From contig LZRT01000120.1 of NCBI GenBank assembly GCA_002159075.1, positions 1 to 49,052 of the forward strand: DNA of 49,052 bases, written 5' to 3'. Made by a program: the position numbers and the translations under genes. The DNA is from Bacillus thermozeamaize. GTDB taxonomy: Bacteria; Bacillota; Bacilli; ZCTH02-B2. The notes under the pieces were generated by a model. It worked only from the letters and a program-made list of their open reading frames with translations. It did not search any database and was not told where the DNA came from. Shown piece by piece: positions 16,426 to 24,699 of this stretch (within the stretch, counting starts at the first letter, position 1; every line of letters begins with the position of its first letter).

Positions 16426-17868
16426 ATGAATCTGAACCAGCAGACGTACACCATCAGTGAACTGACCCGCATGATCCGCGAGCGGATTGACCAGGATCAG
16501 CGACTGCAAGATATCTGGATCAAAGGGGAAATCTCCAATTTCACCCATCACCGGCGAGGGCACATGTATTTTACGCTGAAAGACGCTTCCAGCAAGATCA
16601 AGGCGGTCATGTTCGCCAGCCATAACCGCTCCCTGGCTTTCCAGCCGGAGGATGGAATGAATGTTCTGGCCAGGGGATATGTCAGTGTTTATGAACGGGA
16701 CGGCCAATACCAGTTTTACGTGCTGGAAATGCAGCCGGATGGTGTTGGCAGCCTGTTTCTGGCCTTTGAGCAGTTGAAAAAACGCCTGGAATCGGAAGGC
16801 CTCTTTTCACCCGCGCGAAAAAAACCGTTGCCCCCGTATCCCCGCGTGATCGGCGTGATCACCTCCCTGTCGGGCGCGGCCATCCGGGACATTTTGACGA
16901 CTATCCAGCGACGCTATCCAATCGTTCGCGTCATCATCGCTCCGGTGGAGGTGCAAGGTTCGCGTGCCGTCCCTTCCATTGTCCATGCGATTCAAATGAT
17001 GAATCAGCAGAAGGAGGCAGATGTCTTAATCGTCGGCCGGGGAGGCGGTTCGATCGAGGAGCTTTGGGCGTTCAACGAAGAGGCCGTTGCCCGCGCCATT
17101 TATGCCTCGGAGATCCCGATCATTTCCGCAGTCGGTCACGAGACGGACGTGACCATTGCCGATTTTGTGGCCGATGTGCGGGCAGCCACGCCGACAGCAG
17201 CGGCTGAGCTGGCCGTCCCATTATACAGCGAACTGGTGGAACGGATCGGCCAGCTGAGGGCCCGGCTCAAGCGAGTGATCAGCGCCCGGTTGCAGCAGGA
17301 GGAGGCCCGGCTGAAGCGAATTTGCCAGTACAGCGTCTTCAGGCGGCCGGAAGGCCTCCTGTTGAGGCAGGAGCAACGATTGGATCATTTGGTCGATCGG
17401 CTTCGTTTTTCCCTGCATAGCCGCTTGAACGCATCCGCCTCCGCCCTGCAAGCCTTGCGGCATCGAATGGAAAAAATCCACCCGGGGCACCGCCTGAATC
17501 AAGAAATGGAGCGGCTCCGTTACCTTCAGTACCGGTTGAACAAAGGAATGGAAGCGACATTCGAACACAGGCGCCACCGGTTATCCCTGACCCTGCGCCA
17601 TTTGGACGCCTTGAGCCCGCTCAAAGTGATGCAACGCGGGTATGCACTGGTCCGCTCCGAGGACGGACAGCTGGTTCTTACCACAGAACAAGTGGCGCTC
17701 GGCGATTTGGTTCAGGTCCAGTTGCGTGACGGACAACTGGATTGTCAGGTGTACCGCATTGATAACAAACAGTTTCCATCTGTTTATGACACAGAAATGG
17801 GAGAAAATGGAGGTGAGCCGGGCCATGAACGAGGCAAATCTGAACGATTTGGCAGAACTTCCTTTTGA
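16426..17868 (+). CDS. xseA: Exodeoxyribonuclease VII large subunit
   Basis: Catalytic subunit of the single-strand DNA exonuclease VII. The protein of 480 residues has the N-terminal OB domain (DIWIKGEISNFTHHRRGHMYF), the catalytic domain with GVITSLSGAAIRDI, VQGSRAVPSIV, GRGGGSIEELWAFNEE and SAVGHETDVTIADFVADVRA, then a long coiled-coil arm, and a C-terminal strand domain (ALVRSEDGQL). It runs about 15-25 residues past the usual end with a polar tail (ENGGEPGHERGKSERF), and that tail overlaps xseB by 44 nt. The start ATG follows GAGGAGAGGGAG. Confidence 0.97.
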   Translation: MNLNQQTYTISELTRMIRERIDQDQRLQDIWIKGEISNFTHHRRGHMYFTLKDASSKIKAVMFASHNRSLAFQPEDGMNVLARGYVSVYERDGQYQFYVLEMQPDGVGSLFLAFEQLKKRLESEGLFSPARKKPLPPYPRVIGVITSLSGAAIRDILTTIQRRYPIVRVIIAPVEVQGSRAVPSIVHAIQMMNQQKEADVLIVGRGGGSIEELWAFNEEAVARAIYASEIPIISAVGHETDVTIADFVADVRAATPTAAAELAVPLYSELVERIGQLRARLKRVISARLQQEEARLKRICQYSVFRRPEGLLLRQEQRLDHLVDRLRFSLHSRLNASASALQALRHRMEKIHPGHRLNQEMERLRYLQYRLNKGMEATFEHRRHRLSLTLRHLDALSPLKVMQRGYALVRSEDGQLVLTTEQVALGDLVQVQLRDGQLDCQVYRIDNKQFPSVYDTEMGENGGEPGHERGKSERFGRTSF

Positions 17869-18079
17869 CGAGGCGATCAAGCGGCTGGAAGAGGTTGTCG
17901 AAAAACTGGAACAGGGGGAAATTCCCCTGGAGCAGTCCATTCAGCTGTTCCAGGAAGGGATGTTGCTCGCCCGTTTGTGCAGCAAGAAGCTTGAGGATGT
18001 GGGACGAAAAATTGAAGTCCTTGTCAAGGAAAATGATGAATGGCGAAGCAGGCCGTATGGCGAGGAGGAATCTGTTTGA
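17825..18079 (+). CDS. xseB: Exodeoxyribonuclease VII small subunit
   Basis: An 84-residue helical hairpin protein that coats the coiled-coil arms of XseA. The core reads LPFDEAIKRLEEVVEKLEQG then LEQSIQLFQEGM, as in all XseB. Start: GGAGGTGA (17809-17816) precedes ATG 17825 by 8 nt; a longer frame opening inside xseA has no such site. It overlaps xseA at its 5' end and ispA at its 3' end, so xseA-xseB-ispA are translated in a chain. Confidence 0.95.
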   Translation: MNEANLNDLAELPFDEAIKRLEEVVEKLEQGEIPLEQSIQLFQEGMLLARLCSKKLEDVGRKIEVLVKENDEWRSRPYGEEESV

Positions 18080-19002
18080 ATCTTGAAGAGTATCTGCAAC
18101 AACGGGTTACGGCCGTCAACCAACATATAGCCGTGCTTTGCAGCGAGGATGGTCCGCTGTCGGAAGTGCCCCCGCGCCTCAGAGAGGCGATGGCTTATTC
18201 CTTGATGGCGGGCGGGAAACGGATACGGCCCGTTTTGGTGCTGGCGGCGGCCGAATCTTTGGATGCGACTTGGGAAAAATTGGTTCCCATTGCCGTGGCC
18301 GTGGAACTGATCCACACCTATTCCCTGATTCACGACGATCTTCCGGCCATGGACGATGATGACTTCCGGCGTGGCCGCCCAACCAATCACAAAGTGTTTG
18401 GAGAGGCCATGGCGATTCTGGCGGGAGATGCCCTCCTGACGCATGCTTTCACGCTCATTGCGCGTACAGGATTGGCGGAGGGATTTGACTCAAAGGTAGT
18501 GCTTCGGGTGATCCTGGAATTGTCTGAGGCGGCTGGACCGGCTGGCATGGTGGGAGGGCAAGTCATGGATTTGTCTGCCGCCGATCCTGCTGCCGATTAT
18601 TCCGGCCAGCCGGCAGTTGAGATTGCAAGTTATCTGGAACAAATCCACCGGAAAAAAACGGCCGCCCTCATCCGGGCCGCCATCCGCATTGGCGGACTCC
18701 TGGCGGGTGCCACCTCCCGGCAACTGGAGGCCTTGTCCGCATTCGGCCTGCATCTCGGCCTGGCTTTTCAGATTCAGGATGATTTGCTCGATGTGACAGG
18801 GCAATCAGCCACCTTGGGAAAAGCAGTGGGCAGCGATGAGCGGACCGGAAAACTCACGTACCCCCGGCTCTTTGGAGTGGAGCGTACAGCCCAATTGGTG
18901 CATGAACATACGAAAAAAGCACAGAAAGCGATCCAGGATGCCGGACTGAACGCAAAATGGCTGCACGAAATTGCCAATCTGCTGCTTCACCGTCATGCCT
19001 GA
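18076..19002 (+). CDS. ispA: Farnesyl diphosphate synthase
   Basis: Condenses IPP with DMAPP and then GPP to give farnesyl diphosphate. The 308-residue protein has the first Asp-rich motif DDLPAMDDDD (87-96) with aromatic Tyr82 five residues before it, a type II FPP synthase sign, and the second motif QIQDDLLDVTG. A TTG start at 18076 is chosen because GAGGAGG (18062-18068) lies 7 nt upstream; it overlaps the xseB stop codon. An upstream ATG at 18040 in the same frame lies within xseB without a ribosome site. It is the first isoprenoid gene before OLE RNA and dxs. Confidence 0.95.
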   Translation: MNLEEYLQQRVTAVNQHIAVLCSEDGPLSEVPPRLREAMAYSLMAGGKRIRPVLVLAAAESLDATWEKLVPIAVAVELIHTYSLIHDDLPAMDDDDFRRGRPTNHKVFGEAMAILAGDALLTHAFTLIARTGLAEGFDSKVVLRVILELSEAAGPAGMVGGQVMDLSAADPAADYSGQPAVEIASYLEQIHRKKTAALIRAAIRIGGLLAGATSRQLEALSAFGLHLGLAFQIQDDLLDVTGQSATLGKAVGSDERTGKLTYPRLFGVERTAQLVHEHTKKAQKAIQDAGLNAKWLHEIANLLLHRHA

Positions 19003-19026
19003 TCCCATTCTTTGTCAAGGAAGGAA

Positions 19027-19061
19027 CACCTCCGTTCTGGGAAATCTACTATTCGGAGGTG
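19027..19061 (+). promoter_or_regulatory. Hairpin burying the DUF1657 ribosome site
   Basis: CACCTCCG (19027-19034) is the exact complement of CGGAGGTG (19054-19061), with a 19-nt loop. The right arm contains the ribosome-binding site of the following gene (ATG 19069), so the folded mRNA would block its translation. No T-tract follows, so it is not a terminator. Confidence 0.6.
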
Positions 19062-19068
19062 AAGAATC

Positions 19069-19275
19069 ATGACAGTCGGGACAAAAATGCAACAAACCAT
19101 CGCATCTGCTGAAAGCGTCAAAGCCAACCTGAAAACCTTTGCCCTGGAAACCCAAGATCAGCAAGCCAAGCAGATGTACAATCAACTGGCGCAGTCCATG
19201 GAGAACATCATCAGCTCGCTGCAGAGCCGGATGAACTACATGGAGCAGGAAGAGCCGCAATACAGGCAGGGATAA
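19069..19275 (+). CDS. DUF1657 family small protein
   Basis: A 68-residue, Gln-rich, wholly helical soluble protein: TVGTKMQQTIASAESVKANL, then FALETQDQQAKQMYNQLAQ and a C-terminal helix. It matches DUF1657, a family found in spore formers, usually beside spoVA or yetF-type genes. Here it lies between ispA and OLE RNA, an unusual address. The ribosome site is enclosed in an upstream hairpin (19027-19061). Function unknown; a spore-linked role is inferred from the family only. Confidence 0.85.
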   Translation: MTVGTKMQQTIASAESVKANLKTFALETQDQQAKQMYNQLAQSMENIISSLQSRMNYMEQEEPQYRQG

Positions 19276-19291
19276 AACGCTGGCGGTGTCG

Positions 19292-19321
19292 TTGTGATTC
19301 CAAGCCGGTATGTGCTATAAT
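19292..19321 (+). promoter_or_regulatory. Sigma-A type promoter of OLE RNA
   Basis: -35 TTGTGA (19292-19297), 18-bp spacer, -10 TATAAT (19316-19321) with TGC in front (19313-19315), an extended -10. Predicted start of transcription near 19328, matching the expected 5' end of OLE RNA. It allows OLE-oapA-dxs transcription independent of ispA. Confidence 0.75.
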
Positions 19322-19327
19322 GTAGGC

Positions 19328-19938
19328 GAAAAGGAGTGGTGCAGTATTCTAGTCAGTCCTGCGTTTCTGAAGGTGGGCCTAAAAATCCACCGAAGGGCAC
19401 ATCGATGAAGTTCCTGGTGTTGGCTTGGGGAGCCCAGACCTGGGCTGATGCTGGGAGTTAAGGATGGAGGGCGATCCACAAAGGCATGTGGGCGTTGACC
19501 CTCCTTCCGCGGAGACCCAAGACGCGTGGGCAACCACGGCTTGGGAGTGAACCTGTACGTTGGCGAAAGCTGCGTACAGCGTAGCCTGCCTTGAGTGAAG
19601 CAGCGGGGATTACAGGCTAACCCACTTTATGCTCACTGGCCATGGGCATAATCCGGGTTCTGTATGAAACCTGCTTTGCAAAAGAGGCTAAGGAAACGTC
19701 AAGGACTGTCGAGGAAAGCTCCTAGACTGTCCGCTTGGCGGGGCTTTTTGGAGATTAAAGTGTGGACTAAGTGGTAATCCAGTCCGACGAATGGCGACAC
19801 GTCGAGGCCGGCTGAAAGGGAAACCGCCCGGATGGCGACGTCTGGGTGCTGGCTTGGGAAAACCTACTGGACCTTAAGCCACAGCATTTATCCAAAAAGC
19901 TACCACTCCGGTACATACCCGTTCATTTTCAAGGAGCG
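19328..19938 (+). ncRNA. ole: OLE RNA (ornate large extremophilic RNA)
   Basis: About 610 nt without a credible coding frame, dense in paired elements, placed between ispA and oapA-dxs exactly as OLE RNA is in Bacillus halodurans. Hairpins seen include GGTGG/CCACC (19372-19376/19387-19391); GGAGGG/CCCTCC (19466-19471/19499-19504) enclosing CCAC/GTGG (19476-19479/19488-19491); CCCAAG/CTTGGG (19516-19521/19540-19545) enclosing CGTGG-GCAA-CCACG (19525-19538); CTGTACG/CGTACAG (19553-19559/19573-19579) enclosing a GCGAAAGC tetraloop hairpin; and TTATGC/GCATAA (19627-19632/19646-19651). Published OLE RNA forms a membrane RNP with OapA and affects tolerance to cold, alcohols and magnesium. Ends are approximate: the 5' end is set from the promoter, the 3' end by typical length. 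Identification rests on size, context and remembered motifs. Confidence 0.93.
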
Positions 19939-19951
19939 GTCCAACATATAA

Positions 19952-20575
19952 ATGAGGCTCTTATCCAAAGGCTCCCTTCGATGGAGCATTTTTATTAGCT
20001 TTGTAACTTTCGTCTTGGCGATCGGAATATCTTTTGTCTCAACGCTGATGATGGCCAATGTGAGCTGGGGGATAGGGTTTCTCATCCTCCTTTTTATCGT
20101 ATTTATCGGGATCTTTTTTGACATTCTCGGCATTGCCTCAACGGCGGCGGAAGAACAGCCCTTTCACGCGATGGGAGCGGCGAAGGTACGGGGTGCCCGC
20201 CATGCTTTGAAAATCGTGCGAAATGCCGATCAGTTTTCTAATTTTTGCAATGACGTCATTGGCGACATCAGTGGCATCGTCAGCGGCGCCGCCGCTGTGG
20301 CTGTGATGACGCAGATCCTCGTTTTGTTCCCTTCTCGCGCGATGGCGGAAAACCTGCTTAATGTACTGATGACGGCTTTTGTGGCGGCTCTTACGGTGGG
20401 AGGGAAGGCGGTCGGAAAATCCATCGCCATCCGCCATGCGGAATGGATTGTCTTTCAGATCGGAAAAGTTCTCTATTTTCTTGAGGAACACCTACATATC
20501 CGGATCTTTGAAGCGAAAAGGAAGAACGGCACATCTCAAGGGGCTCCTCTGTCCAATAAAAAAGGGAGGAAATAG
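19952..20575 (+). CDS. oapA: OLE-associated membrane protein OapA
   Basis: A 207-residue protein with about four membrane helices (roughly 11-34, 39-60, 105-127, 135-152) and basic patches between them (AKVRGARHALKIVRNADQF around 78-96; a Lys/Arg-rich C-terminus), as in OapA, the protein partner that anchors OLE RNA to the membrane. It lies directly behind OLE RNA and before dxs, the diagnostic arrangement. The ATG at 19952 is the first possible start, because TAA precedes it in frame. The nearest ribosome site AAGGAG (19931-19936) is 15 nt away and sits in a stem-loop (ACCACTCC with GGAGCGGT), so initiation may be structure-dependent. Confidence 0.92.
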   Translation: MRLLSKGSLRWSIFISFVTFVLAIGISFVSTLMMANVSWGIGFLILLFIVFIGIFFDILGIASTAAEEQPFHAMGAAKVRGARHALKIVRNADQFSNFCNDVIGDISGIVSGAAAVAVMTQILVLFPSRAMAENLLNVLMTAFVAALTVGGKAVGKSIAIRHAEWIVFQIGKVLYFLEEHLHIRIFEAKRKNGTSQGAPLSNKKGRK

Positions 20576-20578
20576 TGC

Positions 20579-22468
20579 ATGCTCCTCGAACAGATCCACT
20601 CGCCTGAACAACTCAAAACGCTGCCCCGTCACCAGTTGCCCCAGCTTGCCCAAGAGATCCGGCAGTTTCTTATTGAGAAATTGTCAGTGACAGGCGGACA
20701 TCTTGCGCCTAATCTGGGGGTTGTCGAACTGACGCTTGCCTTACATATCATTTTTGACTCTCCCAAAGACAAGATTATCTGGGATGTAGGCCACCAGAGT
20801 TATGTACACAAGATCATCACGGGCCGAAAAGAGCAGTTTGACACGCTTCGGCAATTCAGGGGCTTGAGCGGTTTTCCGAGACGCTCTGAGTCGGTGCATG
20901 ACGTCTGGGAGACAGGGCATAGCAGCACCTCCCTGTCTGCAGCCCTTGGGATGGCTGTGGCTCGGGATCTGAAAAGAGAGAACCATGAAGTGATTGCCGT
21001 CATTGGCGATGGCGCGCTGACAGGGGGCATGGCGCTGGAGGCGTTGAATCACATCGGGCATGAAAAACGGAAGCTGATTGTCGTTCTCAACGATAACGAG
21101 ATGTCGATTTCGCCCAACGTAGGCGCCTTGCACCACTATCTGGGGAGACTGCGGACAGACAAGCATTATGCCCGGGTGAAGGATGAGCTGGAGTACTTCC
21201 TCAAACGCGTGCCGGCTATCGGGGAGACGCTCGCCAAAACGGCGGAAAGACTCAAAGACAGCCTGAAGTATCTTGTTTTGGACGGCATCCTGTTTGAAGA
21301 ACTGGGGTTGACGTACCTGGGTCCGGTGAACGGACATTCGCTGGATGAACTGTTTTCTTCGCTGCAACAGGCAAAACGGCTCAATGAGCCTGTATTGGTC
21401 CACGTGGTGACGGTCAAGGGGAAAGGATACGGTCCTGCAGAAAAGGATTCGGTCAAATACCACGGGATCAGCCCCTATAAGATCGAGTCAGGGGAAGTGA
21501 TGAAAACCTCAGCCGCGCCGTCCTACAGCAGCGTGATGTCCAGGACTCTGATCCAGCTTGCCGAAGAGGATCCGACCATTGTGGCCGTGACGGCAGCTAT
21601 GCCTGGCGGCACGGGACTGGACCAGTTTGCTGCCGTATTCCCGGAGCGCTTTTTTGATGTAGGGATCGCCGAGCAACATGCGACCACGTTTTGCGGCGGC
21701 CTGGCGACACAGGGATTCAAGCCTGTTTTTGCCGTTTATTCCACGTTTCTGCAAAGGGCCTATGATCAGGTGATCCACGACATTTGCCGGCAGAACCTGC
21801 ACGTCGTCTTTATGGTGGATCGTGCCGGTCTGGTGGGAGCAGACGGAGACACCCACCAGGGGGTTTTTGATTTGGCCTTTTTGCGCGTCGTCCCCAATAT
21901 GACCCTGATGATGCCCCGTGATGAAAACCAGTTGCGTCATATGGTCTACACAGCGCTGTACCATTGCGAAGGTCCGGTTGCCGTTCGGTACCCGAGGGGC
22001 AACGCCCAGGGGCTTGTGCCGGAACAACCGCGAGCCATCCCCATCGGCAAGGCAGAGATTTTGCAGCACGGGAAAAAGGTGGCCATCCTTGCCATCGGCC
22101 CGATGGTGGAAGTGGCCCTTCAGGCGGCAGAGCTTCTGCGGCCCTACGGGGTTGAACCGACCGTTGTGGACGCCCGCTTCATCAAACCGCTGGATGAAGA
22201 GCTGTTGTCACGGCTTCCCGGCGAACATGAGCTCATTGTGACCATTGAAGAAGCTGCCCGTGCGGCGGGATTCGGCAGCGCCGTGCTGGAATGGTATGCT
22301 GATCAGAACATTCATGTGCAGATTGAAAATATCGGGCTGCCCGATCGCTTCATCGAACACGGCAGCATCGCCCAGCTTCGTCAATCGGTCCAACTGACCG
22401 CCGATGAATGCGTCCTGCGGATCAAGCGCCTCCTGTTTCAGCAAAAGCCGGATCTCTGGCATGCCTAA
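20579..22468 (+). CDS. dxs: 1-deoxy-D-xylulose-5-phosphate synthase
   Basis: Thiamine-diphosphate enzyme making DXP from pyruvate and glyceraldehyde 3-phosphate, the entry step of the MEP isoprenoid pathway. The 629-residue protein has [13 protein letters not shown], the ThDP motif [15 protein letters not shown] with NDNEMSIS, and the transketolase-type [17 protein letters not shown]. The ATG at 20579 is 3 bp after oapA, preceded by AAGGGAGGAA. It is probably transcribed from the OLE promoter and from upstream, tying isoprenoid synthesis to the OLE locus. Confidence 0.98.
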   Translation: MLLEQIHSPEQLKTLPRHQLPQLAQEIRQFLIEKLSVTGGHLAPNLGVVELTLALHIIFDSPKDKIIWDVGHQSYVHKIITGRKEQFDTLRQFRGLSGFPRRSESVHDVWETGHSSTSLSAALGMAVARDLKRENHEVIAVIGDGALTGGMALEALNHIGHEKRKLIVVLNDNEMSISPNVGALHHYLGRLRTDKHYARVKDELEYFLKRVPAIGETLAKTAERLKDSLKYLVLDGILFEELGLTYLGPVNGHSLDELFSSLQQAKRLNEPVLVHVVTVKGKGYGPAEKDSVKYHGISPYKIESGEVMKTSAAPSYSSVMSRTLIQLAEEDPTIVAVTAAMPGGTGLDQFAAVFPERFFDVGIAEQHATTFCGGLATQGFKPVFAVYSTFLQRAYDQVIHDICRQNLHVVFMVDRAGLVGADGDTHQGVFDLAFLRVVPNMTLMMPRDENQLRHMVYTALYHCEGPVAVRYPRGNAQGLVPEQPRAIPIGKAEILQHGKKVAILAIGPMVEVALQAAELLRPYGVEPTVVDARFIKPLDEELLSRLPGEHELIVTIEEAARAAGFGSAVLEWYADQNIHVQIENIGLPDRFIEHGSIAQLRQSVQLTADECVLRIKRLLFQQKPDLWHA

Positions 22469-22494
22469 ATCCTTAATGACAGGCGAGGTTCAAC

Positions 22495-23337
22495 ATGTCC
22501 AAGATGCCCAAGAAGAACAAGATGCGTATCGATCAATGGCTGGTTGAGCAGGGGTTGATGCCTTCACGGGAAAAGGCGCAGGCGGCGATCATGGCTGGCC
22601 TGGTGTTTGTGGATGGGCAGCGGGTGGAGAAAGCAGGAAGCAAAGTGACTCCCGACGCCGCCGTCGAAATCAAGGGAGAATCGATGCCTTACGTCAGCCG
22701 CGGGGGCCTCAAACTGGAAAAGGCGATCCACACGTTTGGTGTTTCCCTCCAGGGAGCCACGGTTCTGGACATCGGGGCTTCGACGGGCGGCTTTACCGAT
22801 TGTGCCCTTCAGCACGGCGCGCGTCTGGTATATGCGGTCGATGTGGGGTATGGGCAGTTGGCATGGAAACTGCGGCAGGATCCGCGTGTCATCCTTTTTG
22901 AAAGGACCAATTTCAGATATTTTCAGGCTGAGCGACTGACACATGGCCTTCCTGATTGGGTGACCATCGATGTATCCTTCATTTCGGTCAGGTTGATTTT
23001 CCCGGTCCTTGCCAACTTTCTGCCCGCCGAAAGCCATGTGATCACCTTGCTGAAACCGCAATTTGAAGCCGGAAGGCAACTAGTGGGAAAAAAAGGGATC
23101 GTTAGCGATCCCGAAGTTCACAAAAAAGTGTTGCATCAGCTCCTTGTGGCGATAGCGGAGCTGGGTTTTCACGGGTTGGGCCTGACCTTTTCCCCCATTA
23201 CGGGCGGGGATGGGAACATTGAATTCCTTTCCCTGCACCAATTTTTACCGGGAGAGAAACCGGACGCCATATCATTCCAGAAAGTGGAAGAAGTGGTTGC
23301 GGCTGCCCATGCTGAGCTGTCATCGGGGCGTGCTTGA
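22495..23337 (+). CDS. TlyA family rRNA (cytidine-2'-O)-methyltransferase
   Basis: A 280-residue protein with an N-terminal S4 RNA-binding domain (RIDQWLVEQGLMPSREKAQA and VFVDGQRVEKAGSKV) followed by an FtsJ-type methyltransferase domain with VLDIGASTGGFTDCAL as the SAM-binding loop and the VTIDVSFISVRLI catalytic segment. It equals YqxC of B. subtilis, between dxs and ahrC. The family includes ribosomal RNA 2'-O-methyltransferases and hemolysin-like annotations; the ribosomal role is the likely one. The start ATG follows AGGCGAGG. Confidence 0.93.
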   Translation: MSKMPKKNKMRIDQWLVEQGLMPSREKAQAAIMAGLVFVDGQRVEKAGSKVTPDAAVEIKGESMPYVSRGGLKLEKAIHTFGVSLQGATVLDIGASTGGFTDCALQHGARLVYAVDVGYGQLAWKLRQDPRVILFERTNFRYFQAERLTHGLPDWVTIDVSFISVRLIFPVLANFLPAESHVITLLKPQFEAGRQLVGKKGIVSDPEVHKKVLHQLLVAIAELGFHGLGLTFSPITGGDGNIEFLSLHQFLPGEKPDAISFQKVEEVVAAAHAELSSGRA

Positions 23338-23362
23338 ATCCCTGGCAAACGAGGTGATCCAC

Positions 23363-24244
23363 ATGGTCTGCGTCGGGATTTATGTCAATCCAACCAAAAA
23401 ACATGCCTGGGAAGTCGCGAACCAACTGGTGCACTTGTTGGAGCAACACGGAAGCAAGCCCGTTTTGGAACCGGCCACGGCCGATTACCTGAAACGGAGT
23501 GACCTGGCGCTTCCGTTTGAGCAATTTCATCAGCGTGTTGAATTGGTTTTTGTCCTCGGGGGAGACGGCACATTGCTGGGAGTCGCGCGAGCCTTGGCGC
23601 CTTATCCCATTCCCATCCTCGGCATCAATCTCGGGCATCTGGGATTTCTCTCCGAGGCGGAACCGCACAATTTGGCAGACAGTGTTCGGCAGATCCTGGC
23701 AAAGCGGTATATCGTAGAAGAACGGATGATGCTGGAAACGCAGCTTTTTCGTGCCGGCAAACGGACGCATACGTTTCAGGCATTGAATGATGTGGGCATA
23801 GCCAAGGGATCCTTTTCCCGCATGGTGACCAACAAAGTATTGGTCAACGGGATGCTGCTCGGAAAATATTCTGGCGACGGCGTGCTGATTTCCAGTCCGA
23901 CAGGCTCGACCGCCTATTCCCTTTCTGCAGGCGGGCCGATCATCAGCCCGAATGTAGAGGTATTGCTTTTCACCCCCATCGCCCCGCATACGCTGACCGC
24001 CCGTCCGATTGTCCTGTCGCCGGATGATGAAGTGGAGATCCAGGTTCTCTCCGATCATGAAGATCTGGGCTTGACCGTGGACGGGCAACTCGGCGTCCAG
24101 CTGCAACATGGGGATCAGATTCTGGTCCGTCGTTCCCCGTACACAACCCAGCTTGTCAAGTGGCGGGAGAATACGTTTTTTGAAGTGGTGCGGGAGAAGC
24201 TCCAGGGTCAAACCCAGGAAGAAGAGGAAGGGACTTGCAAGTGA
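23363..24244 (+). CDS. nadK: NAD kinase
   Basis: Phosphorylates NAD to NADP. The 293-residue protein has the [11 protein letters not shown] phosphate-binding motif, [12 protein letters not shown], the LNDVGIAKG segment, and [30 protein letters not shown] (23351-23357) places the start at ATG 23363; an upstream frame opening within the tlyA-like gene has no support. It is the only step here linking to NADP supply. The stop overlaps the argR GTG start (GTGA). Confidence 0.97.
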   Translation: MVCVGIYVNPTKKHAWEVANQLVHLLEQHGSKPVLEPATADYLKRSDLALPFEQFHQRVELVFVLGGDGTLLGVARALAPYPIPILGINLGHLGFLSEAEPHNLADSVRQILAKRYIVEERMMLETQLFRAGKRTHTFQALNDVGIAKGSFSRMVTNKVLVNGMLLGKYSGDGVLISSPTGSTAYSLSAGGPIISPNVEVLLFTPIAPHTLTARPIVLSPDDEVEIQVLSDHEDLGLTVDGQLGVQLQHGDQILVRRSPYTTQLVKWRENTFFEVVREKLQGQTQEEEEGTCK

Positions 24245-24687
24245 AGGCGAAAAGGCGTCTCAAGATTCGCGAAATCATTGCCACGCAAGATATAGAAACC
24301 CAGGAGGAATTGGCGGAGGCATTGCGGCAGGCAGGGTTTCCTGTCACGCAGGCGACGATTTCCCGCGACATCAAGGAAATGCAACTGGTGAAAACACCGA
24401 CGGCAAATGGCCGCTACAAGTATGCGCTGCCTGGGGACAGGGGAGTCAGCTCGCTGCAAAAATTGCGCCGGGCGCTCGAAGACAGTTTCGTCAAGCTGGA
24501 TTACACGGAGTATTTCCTTGTTTTAAAAACCTTGCCCGGAAATGCCCATGCCGTCGCGGCGCTGATCGATCACCTGGAATGGCCCGAGGTGATGGGAACC
24601 ATTGGCGGTGACGATACTATTTTGATCATTTGCCGCAGTCAGGAACTGACGGAGAGGGTGGCGGAGCGGATTCTAGAATTGCTGTAG
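24241..24687 (+). CDS. argR: Arginine repressor ArgR/AhrC
   Basis: Hexameric, arginine-responsive DNA-binding protein that represses arginine synthesis and activates catabolism; its DNA-binding domain is N-terminal ([21 protein letters not shown] and the recognition segment [13 protein letters not shown]) and its arginine-binding oligomerisation domain C-terminal ([14 protein letters not shown]). The product is 148 residues. GTG 24241 is preferred because GAGGAAGGG (24224-24232) is 8 nt upstream; a TTG at 24235 is too close. It overlaps the nadK stop by four bases and precedes recN by 12 bp, as in B. subtilis (ahrC). Confidence 0.96.
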   Translation: MKAKRRLKIREIIATQDIETQEELAEALRQAGFPVTQATISRDIKEMQLVKTPTANGRYKYALPGDRGVSSLQKLRRALEDSFVKLDYTEYFLVLKTLPGNAHAVAALIDHLEWPEVMGTIGGDDTILIICRSQELTERVAERILELL

Positions 24688-24699
24688 CAGGTGAGGCGC

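Noticed and set aside
19315-19533. Minus-strand open frame of 72 codons inside the OLE region
   Set aside because: It lies within paired RNA elements, has Pro/Ser/Arg-rich antisense composition, and the forward-strand OLE identification explains the region better.
23198-24211. Long minus-strand open frame opposite nadK
   Set aside because: Shadow of a secure gene; no ribosome site and a composition typical of antisense frames (His, Arg and Gln rich).
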